From: Nitrospirota bacterium
Lineage (GTDB): Bacteria; Nitrospirota; Thermodesulfovibrionia; Thermodesulfovibrionales; JdFR-88
DNA length: 64,000 nt
Assembly (NCBI GenBank): GCA_014874185.1
Contig: JACWAF010000032.1
Coordinates: forward strand, 35,620-99,619
Reading direction: 5' to 3'
The translations under genes and the position numbers were made by a program. Shown here in pieces: positions 31,963 through 40,169 of this stretch. The notes under the pieces are model-generated. The model saw only the letters and a program-made list of their open reading frames with translations, did not search any database and was not told where the DNA came from. Every line of letters starts with the position of its first letter. Within the stretch, counting starts at the first letter, position 1.

Positions 31963-32555
31963 TCTTTTATTCCTTTAGTCCCCTCCCTGGAGGGGTAGGG
32001 GTGGGTATTAAGGGCATATGCCGCGGCCTGGGCGTTTATCTCTTCCCGTATGGCCGCAAGCACCGGCGGGTAATCCACCGGCACGCCCTCAAGCTCTTTT
32101 TTAAGTTCCGCCGAATCGAATTTATAATACGAATTCCCGCTTTTTTCCAATGATAATTTAAAATCCATCTCCGGATGCCCTCCAACCAGAGAGGCCATTG
32201 TAGAGCCCAGGTTCCCAATGGGCTTCCGGTCTATATGGCTTCCCTTGAAACTCGCCCTCAGAGTCGTGCCGGCGCCGGGCCGCGAGGTTATAGAGAAACT
32301 CCCTCCGCATTCCTCGGCGTACTGTTTCAGAAACGGTATCCCCAAGCCGAAGCTCTTCTTCTTCGGCTTGGTCGTAAAGAACGGGTCCGCCACCCGCGCA
32401 AGCACGTCCCTGTTCATTCCCCTTCCGTTGTCCTTCACTTCCATCTCCATCAAGTCGGCCTTCAGGTCTTCCCGCAGTGTTATCTCGATCAGCGTCGCCC
32501 CGGCCTCCACCGAGTTAAGGGCGATATCCAGTATGTGCAGCGAGAGGTCCTCCAT
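31959..32555 (-). CDS. GHKL (histidine-kinase-type) ATPase with repeat-derived tail
   Basis: A 198-residue protein with a HATPase domain and nothing resembling a histidine phospho-acceptor helix. N box 'LHILDIALNSVEAGATLIEI', G1 'VKDNGRGMNRD', G2 'FGLGIPFLKQYAEECGG', then 'GTTLRASF'. After the domain comes a short conserved-looking region (KPIGNLGSTMASLVGGHPEMDFKLSLEKS). The C-terminal 'NTHPYPSREGTKGIKE' is encoded by a copy of the CACCCCT...CCTCC repeat family. It overlaps the receiver-NuoE gene by 4 nt. Similar ATPases occur beside HydABC-type operons in anaerobes; the substrate is not known. Confidence 0.8.
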   Translation of the reverse strand: MEDLSLHILDIALNSVEAGATLIEITLREDLKADLMEMEVKDNGRGMNRDVLARVADPFFTTKPKKKSFGLGIPFLKQYAEECGGSFSITSRPGAGTTLRASFKGSHIDRKPIGNLGSTMASLVGGHPEMDFKLSLEKSGNSYYKFDSAELKKELEGVPVDYPPVLAAIREEINAQAAAYALNTHPYPSREGTKGIKE

Positions 32556-32556
32556 C

Positions 32557-33276
32557 TCAATTCAGGACAACCCTCCCGCCCTCCGCCCTAAGGGCCAGCT
32601 TAAGCTCCGAAAAGCTTGGGGCACCCATAAAAAATCTGTTCGTCCTTTTGCCTATGTCTTCAAGCCTGTGGGCGTCGGAGTTCGTGAGATAACAGGCGTC
32701 CTCGAACCCCGCGGGTTTGTTGTTTCTATTTATGATCTCAAAGGCATCGAATTCCATATCGGGCGGGATGAAGCCAAGCTGCGAGATAATGCTGAAGGAC
32801 CCCCTGTCTATATGGCTTGCGACCGCCAGCCCGCCAAGGGAGTGTATCTTTTGTATTATTTCATTTAATGAAAGGCGGGTCGCGCCTATGAGGAGTTTGC
32901 TATTGAACCCGAGCACCTCGTCCCGGGCGTTCACTACTACCTGCTCGCCCCAGAGCCGCTCGTCGTTTTCGCCGGGGAGGAGGGCCTCATAGATGGCCTC
33001 CTGCATTCGGAGGGCGTCTTGCACGGTCTCAAAGAGCCCAAGGATGTGGGCCTCCTCCCGGGAGGTCATCTCCATGGCCGGAATGAAACAGATCCCCACT
33101 GCCCGGGCCGTCTCAGCCGCGACTTCGAGGTTTTCGGCCGAGTTATGGTCGGCTATGGCTATGATATCCAATCCCAGTTCCGCCGCCCGCTTCATTATCC
33201 TCTTTGGCGTCATATCCAGGTCACCGCAGGGGGAAAGGCACGTATGGATGTGCAAATCCGCCGTGAATTCCCTCAT
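32557..33276 (-). CDS. PHP-domain metal-dependent phosphoesterase
   Basis: A 239-residue PHP protein. Metal-binding motifs are easily read: 'DLHIHTCLSPCG' (1), 'IAIADHNSAEN' (2), 'AMEMTSREEAHILGL' (3), 'AVASHIDRGSFS' and 'LTNSDAHRLEDIG'. Stand-alone PHP proteins hydrolyse phosphoesters, including nucleotides such as 3',5'-bisphosphates and RNA ends. Here it is in the operon of the NuoEFG-like complex, 2 nt upstream of the GHKL ATPase gene, so it may make or remove a nucleotide or phosphoryl signal. That is inference from context only. Confidence 0.8.
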   Translation of the reverse strand: MREFTADLHIHTCLSPCGDLDMTPKRIMKRAAELGLDIIAIADHNSAENLEVAAETARAVGICFIPAMEMTSREEAHILGLFETVQDALRMQEAIYEALLPGENDERLWGEQVVVNARDEVLGFNSKLLIGATRLSLNEIIQKIHSLGGLAVASHIDRGSFSIISQLGFIPPDMEFDAFEIINRNNKPAGFEDACYLTNSDAHRLEDIGKRTNRFFMGAPSFSELKLALRAEGGRVVLN

Positions 33277-33314
33277 CTGCCCCCGCTGGGCCGGACATCA
33301 TCCGCATGTATTTT

Positions 33315-33659
33315 CTAAGCGACCTCCGGTTTTTTTATGAGATTGTAAAAGATCCCGGCGACCTCGAAAGAGCTGAGGAAGGTGGAGAGCACAGGCACTT
33401 CCTCGGCGGCTGCCTTTATCAGTGTCTCCGGGTCTATCGGCTTATTGCCCGTTATCACTATCCCCGAAAGGCCTTTTATGGCCGCCACGGCGACGATATT
33501 GGGGTGTGTCTGGCGGGTTATCCACAGGTTGCCCTCCGTGCTGTTTGCCAGCACGTCGGAGAGCATATCGCTTACATAACAGCCCTTTATCGTGCGTTCG
33601 GGGTTTCCCGTTACCTTTGTCTCAAGCTTCAGTTTATCGATTACTTCGCCTACGGTCAT
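33315..33659 (-). CDS. DRTGG-domain protein
   Basis: A 114-residue single-domain protein: 'MTVGEVIDKLKLETKVTGNPERTIKGCYVSDMLSDVLANSTEGNLWITRQTHPNIVAVAAIKGLSGIVITGNKPIDPETLIKAAAEEVPVLST', a good match to stand-alone DRTGG domains. Such domains accompany CBS and phosphotransacetylase proteins and sense ligands, but their ligand is mostly unknown. It overlaps the upstream ATPase stop by 4 nt. DRTGG, PHP and GHKL genes in this combination are, to my knowledge, also seen next to [FeFe]-hydrogenase/HydABC operons of Clostridia. Confidence 0.75.
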   Translation of the reverse strand: MTVGEVIDKLKLETKVTGNPERTIKGCYVSDMLSDVLANSTEGNLWITRQTHPNIVAVAAIKGLSGIVITGNKPIDPETLIKAAAEEVPVLSTFLSSFEVAGIFYNLIKKPEVA

Positions 33660-34102
33660 TTTCCCTTCAGGTTGATTGTTATTTCCAGGGTGGTGCCTTC
33701 GCCGGGAACCGAGTCCAACTTCAGGCCGTCGGAATTGTTTTTTATATTTGGAAGGCCCATGCCGCTTCCCCAGCCCATCTCCCTCGCCCAGTCCGGCGCG
33801 GTGGAATAGCCTTCTTTCATTGCAAGCTGTATGTCCTTTATCCCGGGGCCCATGTCTATAATGGTTATCTTCAGTGCATCGCCTTCCACGGCATAATGCA
33901 GCGTTCCCGCAATCGCGTGTATTATGACGTTCATCTCGGCCTCGAAGGCCGATACCGCCGCACGCCTGATAGTCTCGGGCGGCACTCCCAGATTGGCGAG
34001 CACGGTGCGCATCTCCTTCGATGCCGCGCCCGCGTCCATGAAGTCGCCTCCCTTCAATTGAAAGCTGCCCTCTAATGCCTCCATGGTCTCGCTCTCTTCC
34101 AC
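33656..34102 (-). CDS. RsbW-like anti-sigma/serine-kinase-type ATPase
   Basis: A 148-residue GHKL ATPase of the RsbW/SpoIIAB class: 'AAVSAFEAEMNVIIHAIAGTLHYAVEGDALKITIIDMGPGIKDIQLAMKEGYSTA' (N and G1 boxes), 'WGSGMGLPNIKNNSDGLKLDSVPGEGTTLEITIN'. RsbW proteins phosphorylate a serine on an antagonist or bind sigma factors; no STAS antagonist is in the window. It is the first gene of the operon. The start is either GTG at 34102 (GAGGT very close upstream) or ATG at 34084. Partner and output are unknown. Confidence 0.75.
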   Translation of the reverse strand: MEESETMEALEGSFQLKGGDFMDAGAASKEMRTVLANLGVPPETIRRAAVSAFEAEMNVIIHAIAGTLHYAVEGDALKITIIDMGPGIKDIQLAMKEGYSTAPDWAREMGWGSGMGLPNIKNNSDGLKLDSVPGEGTTLEITINLKGK

Positions 34103-34169
34103 TTGACCTCTAAATAGAAATATCAGTTAAGTTTATCTTGAAATTACAGCTACTGCCCATCCATATGCA

Positions 34170-34258
34170 AGAGGTTTTTTCGCGCACATGGCGCAGTGGT
34201 GGAATCAGGCCCACCCGCGCGTACCTCTCCCCTCTTTTTCGCATACTCATCTATTATA
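34170..34258 (-). promoter_or_regulatory. Promoter-like -10 box and structured leader of the NuoEFG-like operon
   Basis: On the minus strand a TATAAT (34253-34258) lies about 150 nt upstream of the first gene. Downstream of it the RNA can fold: AGAGGT/ACCTCT (34170-34175 with 34223-34228), then CGCGC/GCGCG, then GTGG/CCAC around a short loop. A TTGACA lies only 11 bp upstream of the TATAAT, too close for a normal -35. The structure does not match a riboswitch class I know. Confidence 0.4.
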
Positions 34259-34345
34259 AGCAATCTTTATGTCAAAATAAAAACGATTTGTTTTAGAAAG
34301 AGAAAAGTTTGCTTATTCAGACAGGAGGATTGTTAAGGCAAAGTC

Positions 34346-34396
34346 CTTCTTTCTCTTGTAAGAGAAAGAAGCAAAGAGAATTTTTACTTTTTTCCG
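34346..34396. repeat. Composite T/A-rich repeat, partial copy 4
   Basis: Palindrome CTTCTTTCTCTTGTAAGAGAAAGAAG (34346-34371) followed by the start of the middle stem (CAAAGAGAATTTTTACTTTTT). The rest is missing, and the topA stop codon follows directly. A half copy at the 3' end of topA. Confidence 0.75.
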
Positions 34397-34397
34397 C

Positions 34398-36659
34398 TCA
34401 CATGACCTCTTCCTTGAATGTGCATTCCTTGCGGGGGCAGAAGATGAAAGTGCCCTCTTTGGTGGTCTTTTCAAGGAGGTAATCGCTCTGGCCGCAGAGG
34501 GGGCAGGGGCGGTTCACGGGTTTGTACCAGCTTGCGAATTTGCACTTGGGGTAATTTGAGCAGCTGTAAAAGAGTTTCCCCTTCTTGGAGCGGCGCTCCA
34601 CGATGTCACCGCCGTCCAGGGGGCATTTTATCCCAAGCGATATGGGTTTTGTGGTCTTGCACTCGGGGTATTTGGAGCAGGCCAGGAATCTCCCGAACCT
34701 TCCCGATTTCAGCACCATGGGGGAGCCGCATTTGGGGCAGAACTCGCCTTCGGCCATGGTCTGGCACTCTGGTTCGTCTATGGGGCAGGTGTTCCTGCAC
34801 TCGGGATACCCGCTGCAGGCCAGGAACCACCCGTTCCGGCCCCAGCGCTTCACCATCGGGAGGCCGCACTTTTCGCACTTGAACTCGGTTGGCACGTCCT
34901 CCGGTCTCACTTTGCCGACCGTCTGCCTGGCCTCTTCCAGCTCCTCGTTGAAAGGCCCGTAGAAATCGCTTATGACCTTCGTCCATTCCATCTCGCCGTT
35001 TTCTATGCTGTCAAGCTCCTCTTCCATGCGGGCGGTGAAGCTGACGTCGAGGAGGTCCGGGAAGCGCTCGACGAGGAGGTCGTTCACTATCACGCCCAGG
35101 TCCGAGGGCTTGAACCTGCCGCTCTCCTTCTCCACGTATTTCCTGTCCTGTATGGTGGAGAGGATCGTGGCGTAGGTGCTAGGTCTTCCGATGCCCTTCT
35201 CTTCAAGGGCCTTTACCAGACTCGCCTCCGAGTACCGGGGCGGGGGCTGGGTGAAATGCTGTTCCGGTTTCAGTCCGCTTAATTTCAGGGCCTCGCCTTC
35301 CTTCAGGTCCGGAAAAATCCGGCCTTCTTCGCCTTCTTCCATCTCGTTATAGAGCCTCGTGAAGCCGGGGAACTTTATGATGCTTCCCGTTGCCCTGAAT
35401 TCCGCCCCGCCTCGGCGGGGGTCGCCGGAGCGGGAGTTTATGGTGAAAGTCGTATTTTCGTACTCCGCGGGGGACATCTGGCTGGCCAGGAACCGCTGCC
35501 AGATGAGCTTATAGAGCCTGTACTGGTCTTTGCCAATGAAGGACTTTACCACTTTAGGGTCTTTGTCGGGATAGGTGGGCCTTATGGCCTCGTGCGCCTC
35601 CTGCGCGCCTTTTTTGCTCTTGAAGCGAGGGGGCTTTTCCGGTACATACTCCGGGCCGAATTCCTGTTTTATCAATTTTCTGGCCCACTGCTCGGCCTCC
35701 GTGGCCACGTGCACGGAATCGGTGCGCATATAGGTTATCAGGCCGGCCGAGCCCTCGCTGCCAAGCTCCACGCCTTCGTAAAGCTGCTGGGCCAGCATCA
35801 TGGTTTTTTTGGCCGTGAATCCAAGCTTGTTGAAAGCGTCCTGCTGGAGCGTGCTTGTGATGAACGGTGCGGGAGCGGAGCGCTTCCTCAGTTTCTTCTC
35901 TATCTTGCTTAAGACATATTCCCCGCCCTGAAGGGATGAGGCCGCCTTTTCAGCATCCTCCTCCGTGTGCAGAAGGAAAAAATCCTTTTCGGGGCGCCTT
36001 TCAATAACCAGTTTTCCGCCCAGCTCATGAAGCCTGGCCAGGAACTCCGGCGGGACCGCCCCGGCGAAGAGGCCGTCAATCGTCCAGTATTCCTCTTTCT
36101 GAAAGGCCTGTATCTCCTTCTCGCGCTCCACAACAAGGCGCACGGCCACGGACTGCACCCGGCCGGCCGAGAGGCCCTTCCTCACCTTCCTCCAGAGGAG
36201 CGGGCTCAGGTTATAGCCCACAAGCCTGTCCAGCACCCTCCTGGCCTGCTGGGCATCCACCTTGTTCATGTCTATGCGGCCCGGGTTTTTCAGCGCCTCC
36301 TTGACGGCGCGCTCGGTTATCTCGTGAAAACCGACACGGAAGATCTGGTCCTGTTTGCCGTCTTTTATCACGTTTGCGATATGGAAGGCGATGGCCTCAC
36401 CCTCCCTGTCCGGGTCGGGCGCGAGGTATATCTTCTCGGCCTTCTTCGAAGCGGCCTTCAGTTCCCGTATGATTTTTTCCTTGCCGGGGATGGTGACGTA
36501 CTTGGGCGCGAAGCCGTGCTCCACATCCACGCCCAGTTCCTTTGCGGGCAGGTCTTTCACATGCCCCACGGAGGCCTTCACCACGAAGTCCTTCCCCAGT
36601 ATCTTGTTAAGCGTGTGCGCCTTGGCGGGCGATTCCACAATCAGGAGCGAAGAAGCCAT
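34398..36659 (-). CDS. topA: DNA topoisomerase I
   Basis: Type IA topoisomerase, 753 residues from the ATG at 36657-36659 (GAGG upstream). TOPRIM domain 'LLIVESPAKAHTLNKILG ... YLAPDPDREGEAIAFHI'; 'RRVLDRLVGYNLSPLLWRKV'; catalytic Tyr region 'GLITYMRTDSVHVATEAE'; 'YSEASLVKALEEKGIGRPSTYATILSTIQDRKYV'. Four C-terminal zinc ribbons are visible (CEKCGLPM...; CPKCGSPM...; CPLDGGDI..., which lacks one Cys; CPLCGQSD...CPRKEC). It relaxes negative supercoils. It is downstream of argG and dprA; dprA-topA adjacency is common in bacteria. Confidence 0.95.
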   Translation of the reverse strand: MASSLLIVESPAKAHTLNKILGKDFVVKASVGHVKDLPAKELGVDVEHGFAPKYVTIPGKEKIIRELKAASKKAEKIYLAPDPDREGEAIAFHIANVIKDGKQDQIFRVGFHEITERAVKEALKNPGRIDMNKVDAQQARRVLDRLVGYNLSPLLWRKVRKGLSAGRVQSVAVRLVVEREKEIQAFQKEEYWTIDGLFAGAVPPEFLARLHELGGKLVIERRPEKDFFLLHTEEDAEKAASSLQGGEYVLSKIEKKLRKRSAPAPFITSTLQQDAFNKLGFTAKKTMMLAQQLYEGVELGSEGSAGLITYMRTDSVHVATEAEQWARKLIKQEFGPEYVPEKPPRFKSKKGAQEAHEAIRPTYPDKDPKVVKSFIGKDQYRLYKLIWQRFLASQMSPAEYENTTFTINSRSGDPRRGGAEFRATGSIIKFPGFTRLYNEMEEGEEGRIFPDLKEGEALKLSGLKPEQHFTQPPPRYSEASLVKALEEKGIGRPSTYATILSTIQDRKYVEKESGRFKPSDLGVIVNDLLVERFPDLLDVSFTARMEEELDSIENGEMEWTKVISDFYGPFNEELEEARQTVGKVRPEDVPTEFKCEKCGLPMVKRWGRNGWFLACSGYPECRNTCPIDEPECQTMAEGEFCPKCGSPMVLKSGRFGRFLACSKYPECKTTKPISLGIKCPLDGGDIVERRSKKGKLFYSCSNYPKCKFASWYKPVNRPCPLCGQSDYLLEKTTKEGTFIFCPRKECTFKEEVM

Positions 36660-36797
36660 TATCAAAACCTCAATTAAAAATCAGAATTAGTCCACGCGAA
36701 CCGCGGGCAGAATATCTTGCGGGCCTGAAAGCCCTTTTTTCACATCTTCCACGAGAAAGGACGATTTTGTCAAGTTCGCCCTAAAAAGCGAAAGACC

Positions 36798-36932
36798 CTT
36801 CTTTCTTTTGTAAAAGAAAGAAGCAAAGAAAATTTTTAGATTTTTCCTGCTTCTATGAAGCGGAAAAAACTATCAAGAGTTTTTTCTCTCTTTGCTACTT
36901 TCTCTCTTTTTTGCAAAAAAGAGAGAAAGTAG
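36798..36932. repeat. Composite T/A-rich triple-hairpin repeat, copy 5
   Basis: Inverted orientation relative to copy 1: begins CTTCTTTCTTTTGTAAAAGAAAGAAG, has a middle hairpin TTTTTCCTGCTTC-TATG-AAGCGGAAAAA, and ends with the palindrome CTACTTTCTCTCTTTTTTGCAAAAAAGAGAGAAAGTAG. Each arm is 2 bases longer than in copy 1, in both halves. Confidence 0.85.
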
Positions 36933-36962
36933 CCCTTTAGTCTTTCTTCTTTGATAGCCATT

Positions 36963-38063
36963 CTAGCAGATAAAGAATTTTTTTCCAGCCGACTGGGCGA
37001 CCACTCCCTTAAGCTCAAGTGAGAGCAGGATACCGAGGAGTTTTGGCGTATCCATCCCCAGTTCCCTGGATATCTCGTCCACGTGCCGGGGCTCCGGGCC
37101 AAGCGTCTTTAGTAACCTGTCCTCATCGCCGGTGAGGTCCGGGATGGCTTTCTTCCTGGCCTCGGCTATGAACCCTTTCAGCACCGGCGAGAGTTCCTCA
37201 AGGATGTCCCCGGCCCCGGTCACCATCTTTGCGCCCTTTTTTATAAGCTGGTTTGTGCCCTTGGAATTCTCGGAGTTCACGCTGCCCGGAACGGAGAAGA
37301 CCTCTTTCCCCTGCTCCAGTGCCAGCCCCGCCGTGATGAGCGAGCCGCTGTCCGCCGCAGCCTCCACCACCAGCACGCCAAGCGAGAGCCCGCTTATGAT
37401 GCGGTTTCTGCGGGGGAAGTTCTCCCGGTTTGGGGCCGTGCCGGGAGGGAACTCGGTTATCACCGCGCCGGAGCGCGACATCCGCTCCATGAGACCGGCA
37501 TTCTCGCGCGGGTAGGGCACGTCCGGCCCGCTGCCAAGCACTCCGATGGTCCTCCCCTCCGCTTTCAGTGCGCCCGTGTGCGCGGCGGTGTCCACCCCCC
37601 TTGCAACCCCGCTCACGATGGTAAGTCCCATCCGGGAAAGCTCGGCTGATATCTCCCCGGCGAAATGCTCTCCGTAAGGGGTCGGGTTGCGGGTGCCGAC
37701 CACGGCGACCGCGTAGCGGTCTTCAGGGATGATGTCCCCTCTTGCAAAGAGGAAGACCGGCCTGTCCGGAAGCTCCTTCAAGGATACAGGGTAATTATCA
37801 TCCCATTCGGAGACGATCTTTACCCCAATCTTCGCCATCTGCTCCCTGTCCGCTTCCACCTGCTTCCACATGGAAAAATCCTTTATCGCCTTCGCCTTGC
37901 GCTCCGATATGCCTTCAACCTGTGCAAGGGCCTTCAGGCTGGCCGAGAAAATCCTGTCAGCCTTGCCGAAGCGGTCCAGGAGCCTTCTTATCGAGACCGG
38001 GCCTATCTCGCGGACGTAGGCGAGGGCAAGCAGATTGAGGTCGCTGGCGCCCTTCTCTTCCAT
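36963..38063 (-). CDS. dprA: DNA processing protein DprA
   Basis: A 366-residue DprA/Smf. N-terminal helix-hairpin region ('VREIGPVSIRRLLDRFGKADRIFSASLKALAQVEGISERKAKAI'); Rossmann-like core 'VAVVGTRNPTPYGEHFAGEISAELSRMGLTIVSGVARGVDTAAHTGALKAEGRTIGVLGSGPDVPYPREN' and 'PRRNRIISGLSLGVLVVEAAADSGSLITAGLALEQGKEVFSVPG'; and a C-terminal winged helix ('VDEISRELGMDTPKLLGILLSLELKGVV'). It loads RecA on incoming ssDNA during transformation. Its start codon directly follows the argG stop. No other competence gene is in view. Confidence 0.93.
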   Translation of the reverse strand: MEEKGASDLNLLALAYVREIGPVSIRRLLDRFGKADRIFSASLKALAQVEGISERKAKAIKDFSMWKQVEADREQMAKIGVKIVSEWDDNYPVSLKELPDRPVFLFARGDIIPEDRYAVAVVGTRNPTPYGEHFAGEISAELSRMGLTIVSGVARGVDTAAHTGALKAEGRTIGVLGSGPDVPYPRENAGLMERMSRSGAVITEFPPGTAPNRENFPRRNRIISGLSLGVLVVEAAADSGSLITAGLALEQGKEVFSVPGSVNSENSKGTNQLIKKGAKMVTGAGDILEELSPVLKGFIAEARKKAIPDLTGDEDRLLKTLGPEPRHVDEISRELGMDTPKLLGILLSLELKGVVAQSAGKKFFIC

Positions 38064-39266
38064 TCAGGAGAGGGGTTTTCCCCCGCGCAGGAGTGTTTCC
38101 ACGCGAAGCCTCAGTGAATTAAGCCTTATGAAGCCTTCGGCGTCCTTCTGGTCATACGCGGCCCCCTCCTCGAACGTGGCAAGTGAGGGATCGTAAAGCG
38201 AGTCGGGGGATTTGCGCCCAACCACCAGCAGGCTTCCTTTATAGAGCTTCAGCCGCGCCGTGCCATTCACCTTTTTTTGGCTTTCATCTATCAGTTTTTG
38301 CAAAAGTTCGCGCTCCGGCGAGAACCAGTAGCCGTAATAGACCATCTCCGCATATTTGGGCATAAGGCTTTCTTTCAGGTGCATCACCTCCCGGTCCAGG
38401 GTGATGGACTCCACCGCCCGGTGGGCCGCGTGCAGTATGGTGCCTCCGGGCGTCTCGTACACCCCGCGGGACTTCATCCCCACGTAACGGTTTTCCACCA
38501 GGTCTATCCTGCCGATGCCGTTTTCGCCGCCTATGCGGTTAAGCTCTTTCAAGAGGGCGAATGGGCCCATGCGTTTCCCATTGACAGCCACAGGGTCGCC
38601 CTTTTCGTATTCGATCTCTATGTACGCGGGCCCGTCCTTTGCCTTCTCGGGCGGCAGGGTCATCGTGTACATATCGGCCGGGGGTTCGGCCCAGGGGTCT
38701 TCGAGGATGCCGCCCTCGTAACTTATGTGGAGCACGTTCCTGTCCGTGCTGTATGGTTTTTGTTTTGTGGCCGTGACCGGGATGCCGCTCTTTTCCGCAT
38801 AATCCATCAGGCCCTGCCTGGACTTGAAAGGCCACACCCTCCATGGGGCGATGACCTTTATGTCCGGCTTCAGGGCGTAATAGGCAAGCTCGAACCGGAC
38901 TTGATCATTCCCCTTGCCCGTGGCCCCGTGGGCCACGGCGTCGGCCCCTTCCTTTACGGCTATCTCTATCTGCTTCTTCGCTATGAGGGGTCGCGCTATC
39001 GATGTGCCAAGCAGGTAGACGCCTTCGTACATGGCGTTTGCCCGCAGCATGGGGAATATGTATTGGCTTACGAACTCCTCCCGCAGATCAAGTATGTATG
39101 CCTTTGAGGCCCCGGTCCTGATGGCCTTCTCTTCGAGGCCGCCAAGCTCCTCCTCCTGGCCCAGGTCGGCGCAAAAAGCGATGACCTCGGCCTTGTAAGT
39201 CTCTTTCAGCCACTTGAGGATCACAGACGTGTCCAGCCCGCCCGAATACGCTACGACTATCTTCAT
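38064..39266 (-). CDS. argG: Argininosuccinate synthase
   Basis: About 400 residues from the ATG at 39264-39266 (GGAGAAACAA upstream); the track start ten codons earlier is less likely. The protein begins [22 protein letters not shown], the PP-loop ATP-binding motif (AYSGGLDTS). Other family signatures: '[22 protein letters not shown]', '[25 protein letters not shown]' and '[27 protein letters not shown]'. It condenses citrulline and aspartate in arginine synthesis. No argH or other arg gene is adjacent; instead it leads dprA-topA. Confidence 0.95.
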   Translation of the reverse strand: MKIVVAYSGGLDTSVILKWLKETYKAEVIAFCADLGQEEELGGLEEKAIRTGASKAYILDLREEFVSQYIFPMLRANAMYEGVYLLGTSIARPLIAKKQIEIAVKEGADAVAHGATGKGNDQVRFELAYYALKPDIKVIAPWRVWPFKSRQGLMDYAEKSGIPVTATKQKPYSTDRNVLHISYEGGILEDPWAEPPADMYTMTLPPEKAKDGPAYIEIEYEKGDPVAVNGKRMGPFALLKELNRIGGENGIGRIDLVENRYVGMKSRGVYETPGGTILHAAHRAVESITLDREVMHLKESLMPKYAEMVYYGYWFSPERELLQKLIDESQKKVNGTARLKLYKGSLLVVGRKSPDSLYDPSLATFEEGAAYDQKDAEGFIRLNSLRLRVETLLRGGKPLS

Positions 39267-39578
39267 TTGTTTCTCCAGAGATTTGTTAAGGTTCAAAAAA
39301 ATAGCATAAAAGAAAAATAAATGTAAAACCGGCCATTAAGAACCTGGCAGAATAAATTCCTATAATGGATTTTTATTCAATCTTGTAATCCCCCTCTGTC
39401 CCCCTTTAAGAAAGGGGGATTTTAAAGCATGCCCCGGCAGGTCCCCGTATCAAGTACGGGGCAGGCTTAAGCCGGGGCCCCCTCCCTGGAGGGGTGCAGG
39501 GGTGGATGGTTTATTCCCCCCTCTTAAGATAAGAGGGGGTGAGGGGGAATTATGAAAATTATTTTGGAGTTATGAAAA
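39267..39578. repeat. Composite repeat unit upstream of argG
   Basis: About 310 bp without a gene. Contains a KGG hairpin (CCCCCTTTAAGAAAGGGGG, near 39400-39420), a copy of the second family (CCCTCCCTGGAGGGGTGCAGGGGTGG, near 39480-39506) and a further hairpin (CCCCCTCTTAAGATAAGAGGGGG, near 39516-39538). Between them is the CCCCGTATC-AAG-TACGGGGCAGGC palindrome. The sequence TTATGAAAATTATTTTGGAG is partly duplicated just after (39551-39582). Confidence 0.65.
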
Positions 39579-39977
39579 TTATTTCTTCTCCCCTAAATTA
39601 CCCAGGAGTTCGCGCCTCAGTGTAACCAGCCTCTCCAAATCGCCTACGAAGGCCCGGTAGTCGCGCCCGCCCTCTTCCTGCATGGATTCCAAAAGAGGCC
39701 CGCAGAAGTACCATTTGCACCTGAAGGGCCTGTGCCACCGGGGGAGCGGACAGCCCTTCGGAGTAAGATGGCTGCACAGGGCGTCGGGGGGGCCGCTTGC
39801 CGATACCGGCTCGATTTCGAGAGCGCTGAAGAGCAGAAGGTCCTCTGCCTCCGGGGTGCCGTGCTTGTTGGCGCAGCAGACCTTCCGGCAATCGGGGCAG
39901 ACCCGCTGCGTGTGCCTTTCGATATAAGGGGTCAATTTCTCGAAGGCTTCTTTTATAAGGAGAGCGGTGCTGTCCAT
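39579..39977 (-). CDS. Cys-rich YkgJ-like putative metal-binding protein
   Basis: A 132-residue protein with ten cysteines. The N-terminal 'CPDCRKVCC' matches the CxxCxxxCC motif of the YkgJ/UPF0153 family. It is followed by 'ALCSHLTPKGCPLPRWHRPFRCKWYFCG', giving the later Cys pattern (C...GC...RP..C) of that family. YkgJ proteins are thought to bind zinc or an iron-sulphur cluster, with no well-defined function. The C-terminus is a short basic helix (FVGDLERLVTLRRELLG). It stands alone between repeat-rich gaps. Confidence 0.6.
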   Translation of the reverse strand: MDSTALLIKEAFEKLTPYIERHTQRVCPDCRKVCCANKHGTPEAEDLLLFSALEIEPVSASGPPDALCSHLTPKGCPLPRWHRPFRCKWYFCGPLLESMQEEGGRDYRAFVGDLERLVTLRRELLGNLGEKK

Positions 39978-40169
39978 TGAATTAGTATAAATAAAGAATG
40001 GATGCTGTTTCCGTAATCCCCGAAATCCGCTCCGATTCTTGGAAGAGAAAGAATCCTCCTTTTAAAGGGGAATTTCTCATCTATTCTCTAAAGAACCGAT
40101 GGCTATTTGCGCGGGCGCGTTTTAAAATAGTTATGGATTAGAAATGAAAATTTTGGCATACGCCGAATA

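Noticed and set aside
34220-34290. TTGACA near TATAAT as a sigma-70 promoter
   Set aside because: The spacing is only 11 bp, too short for a standard promoter. Only the -10-like box was kept, with low confidence.
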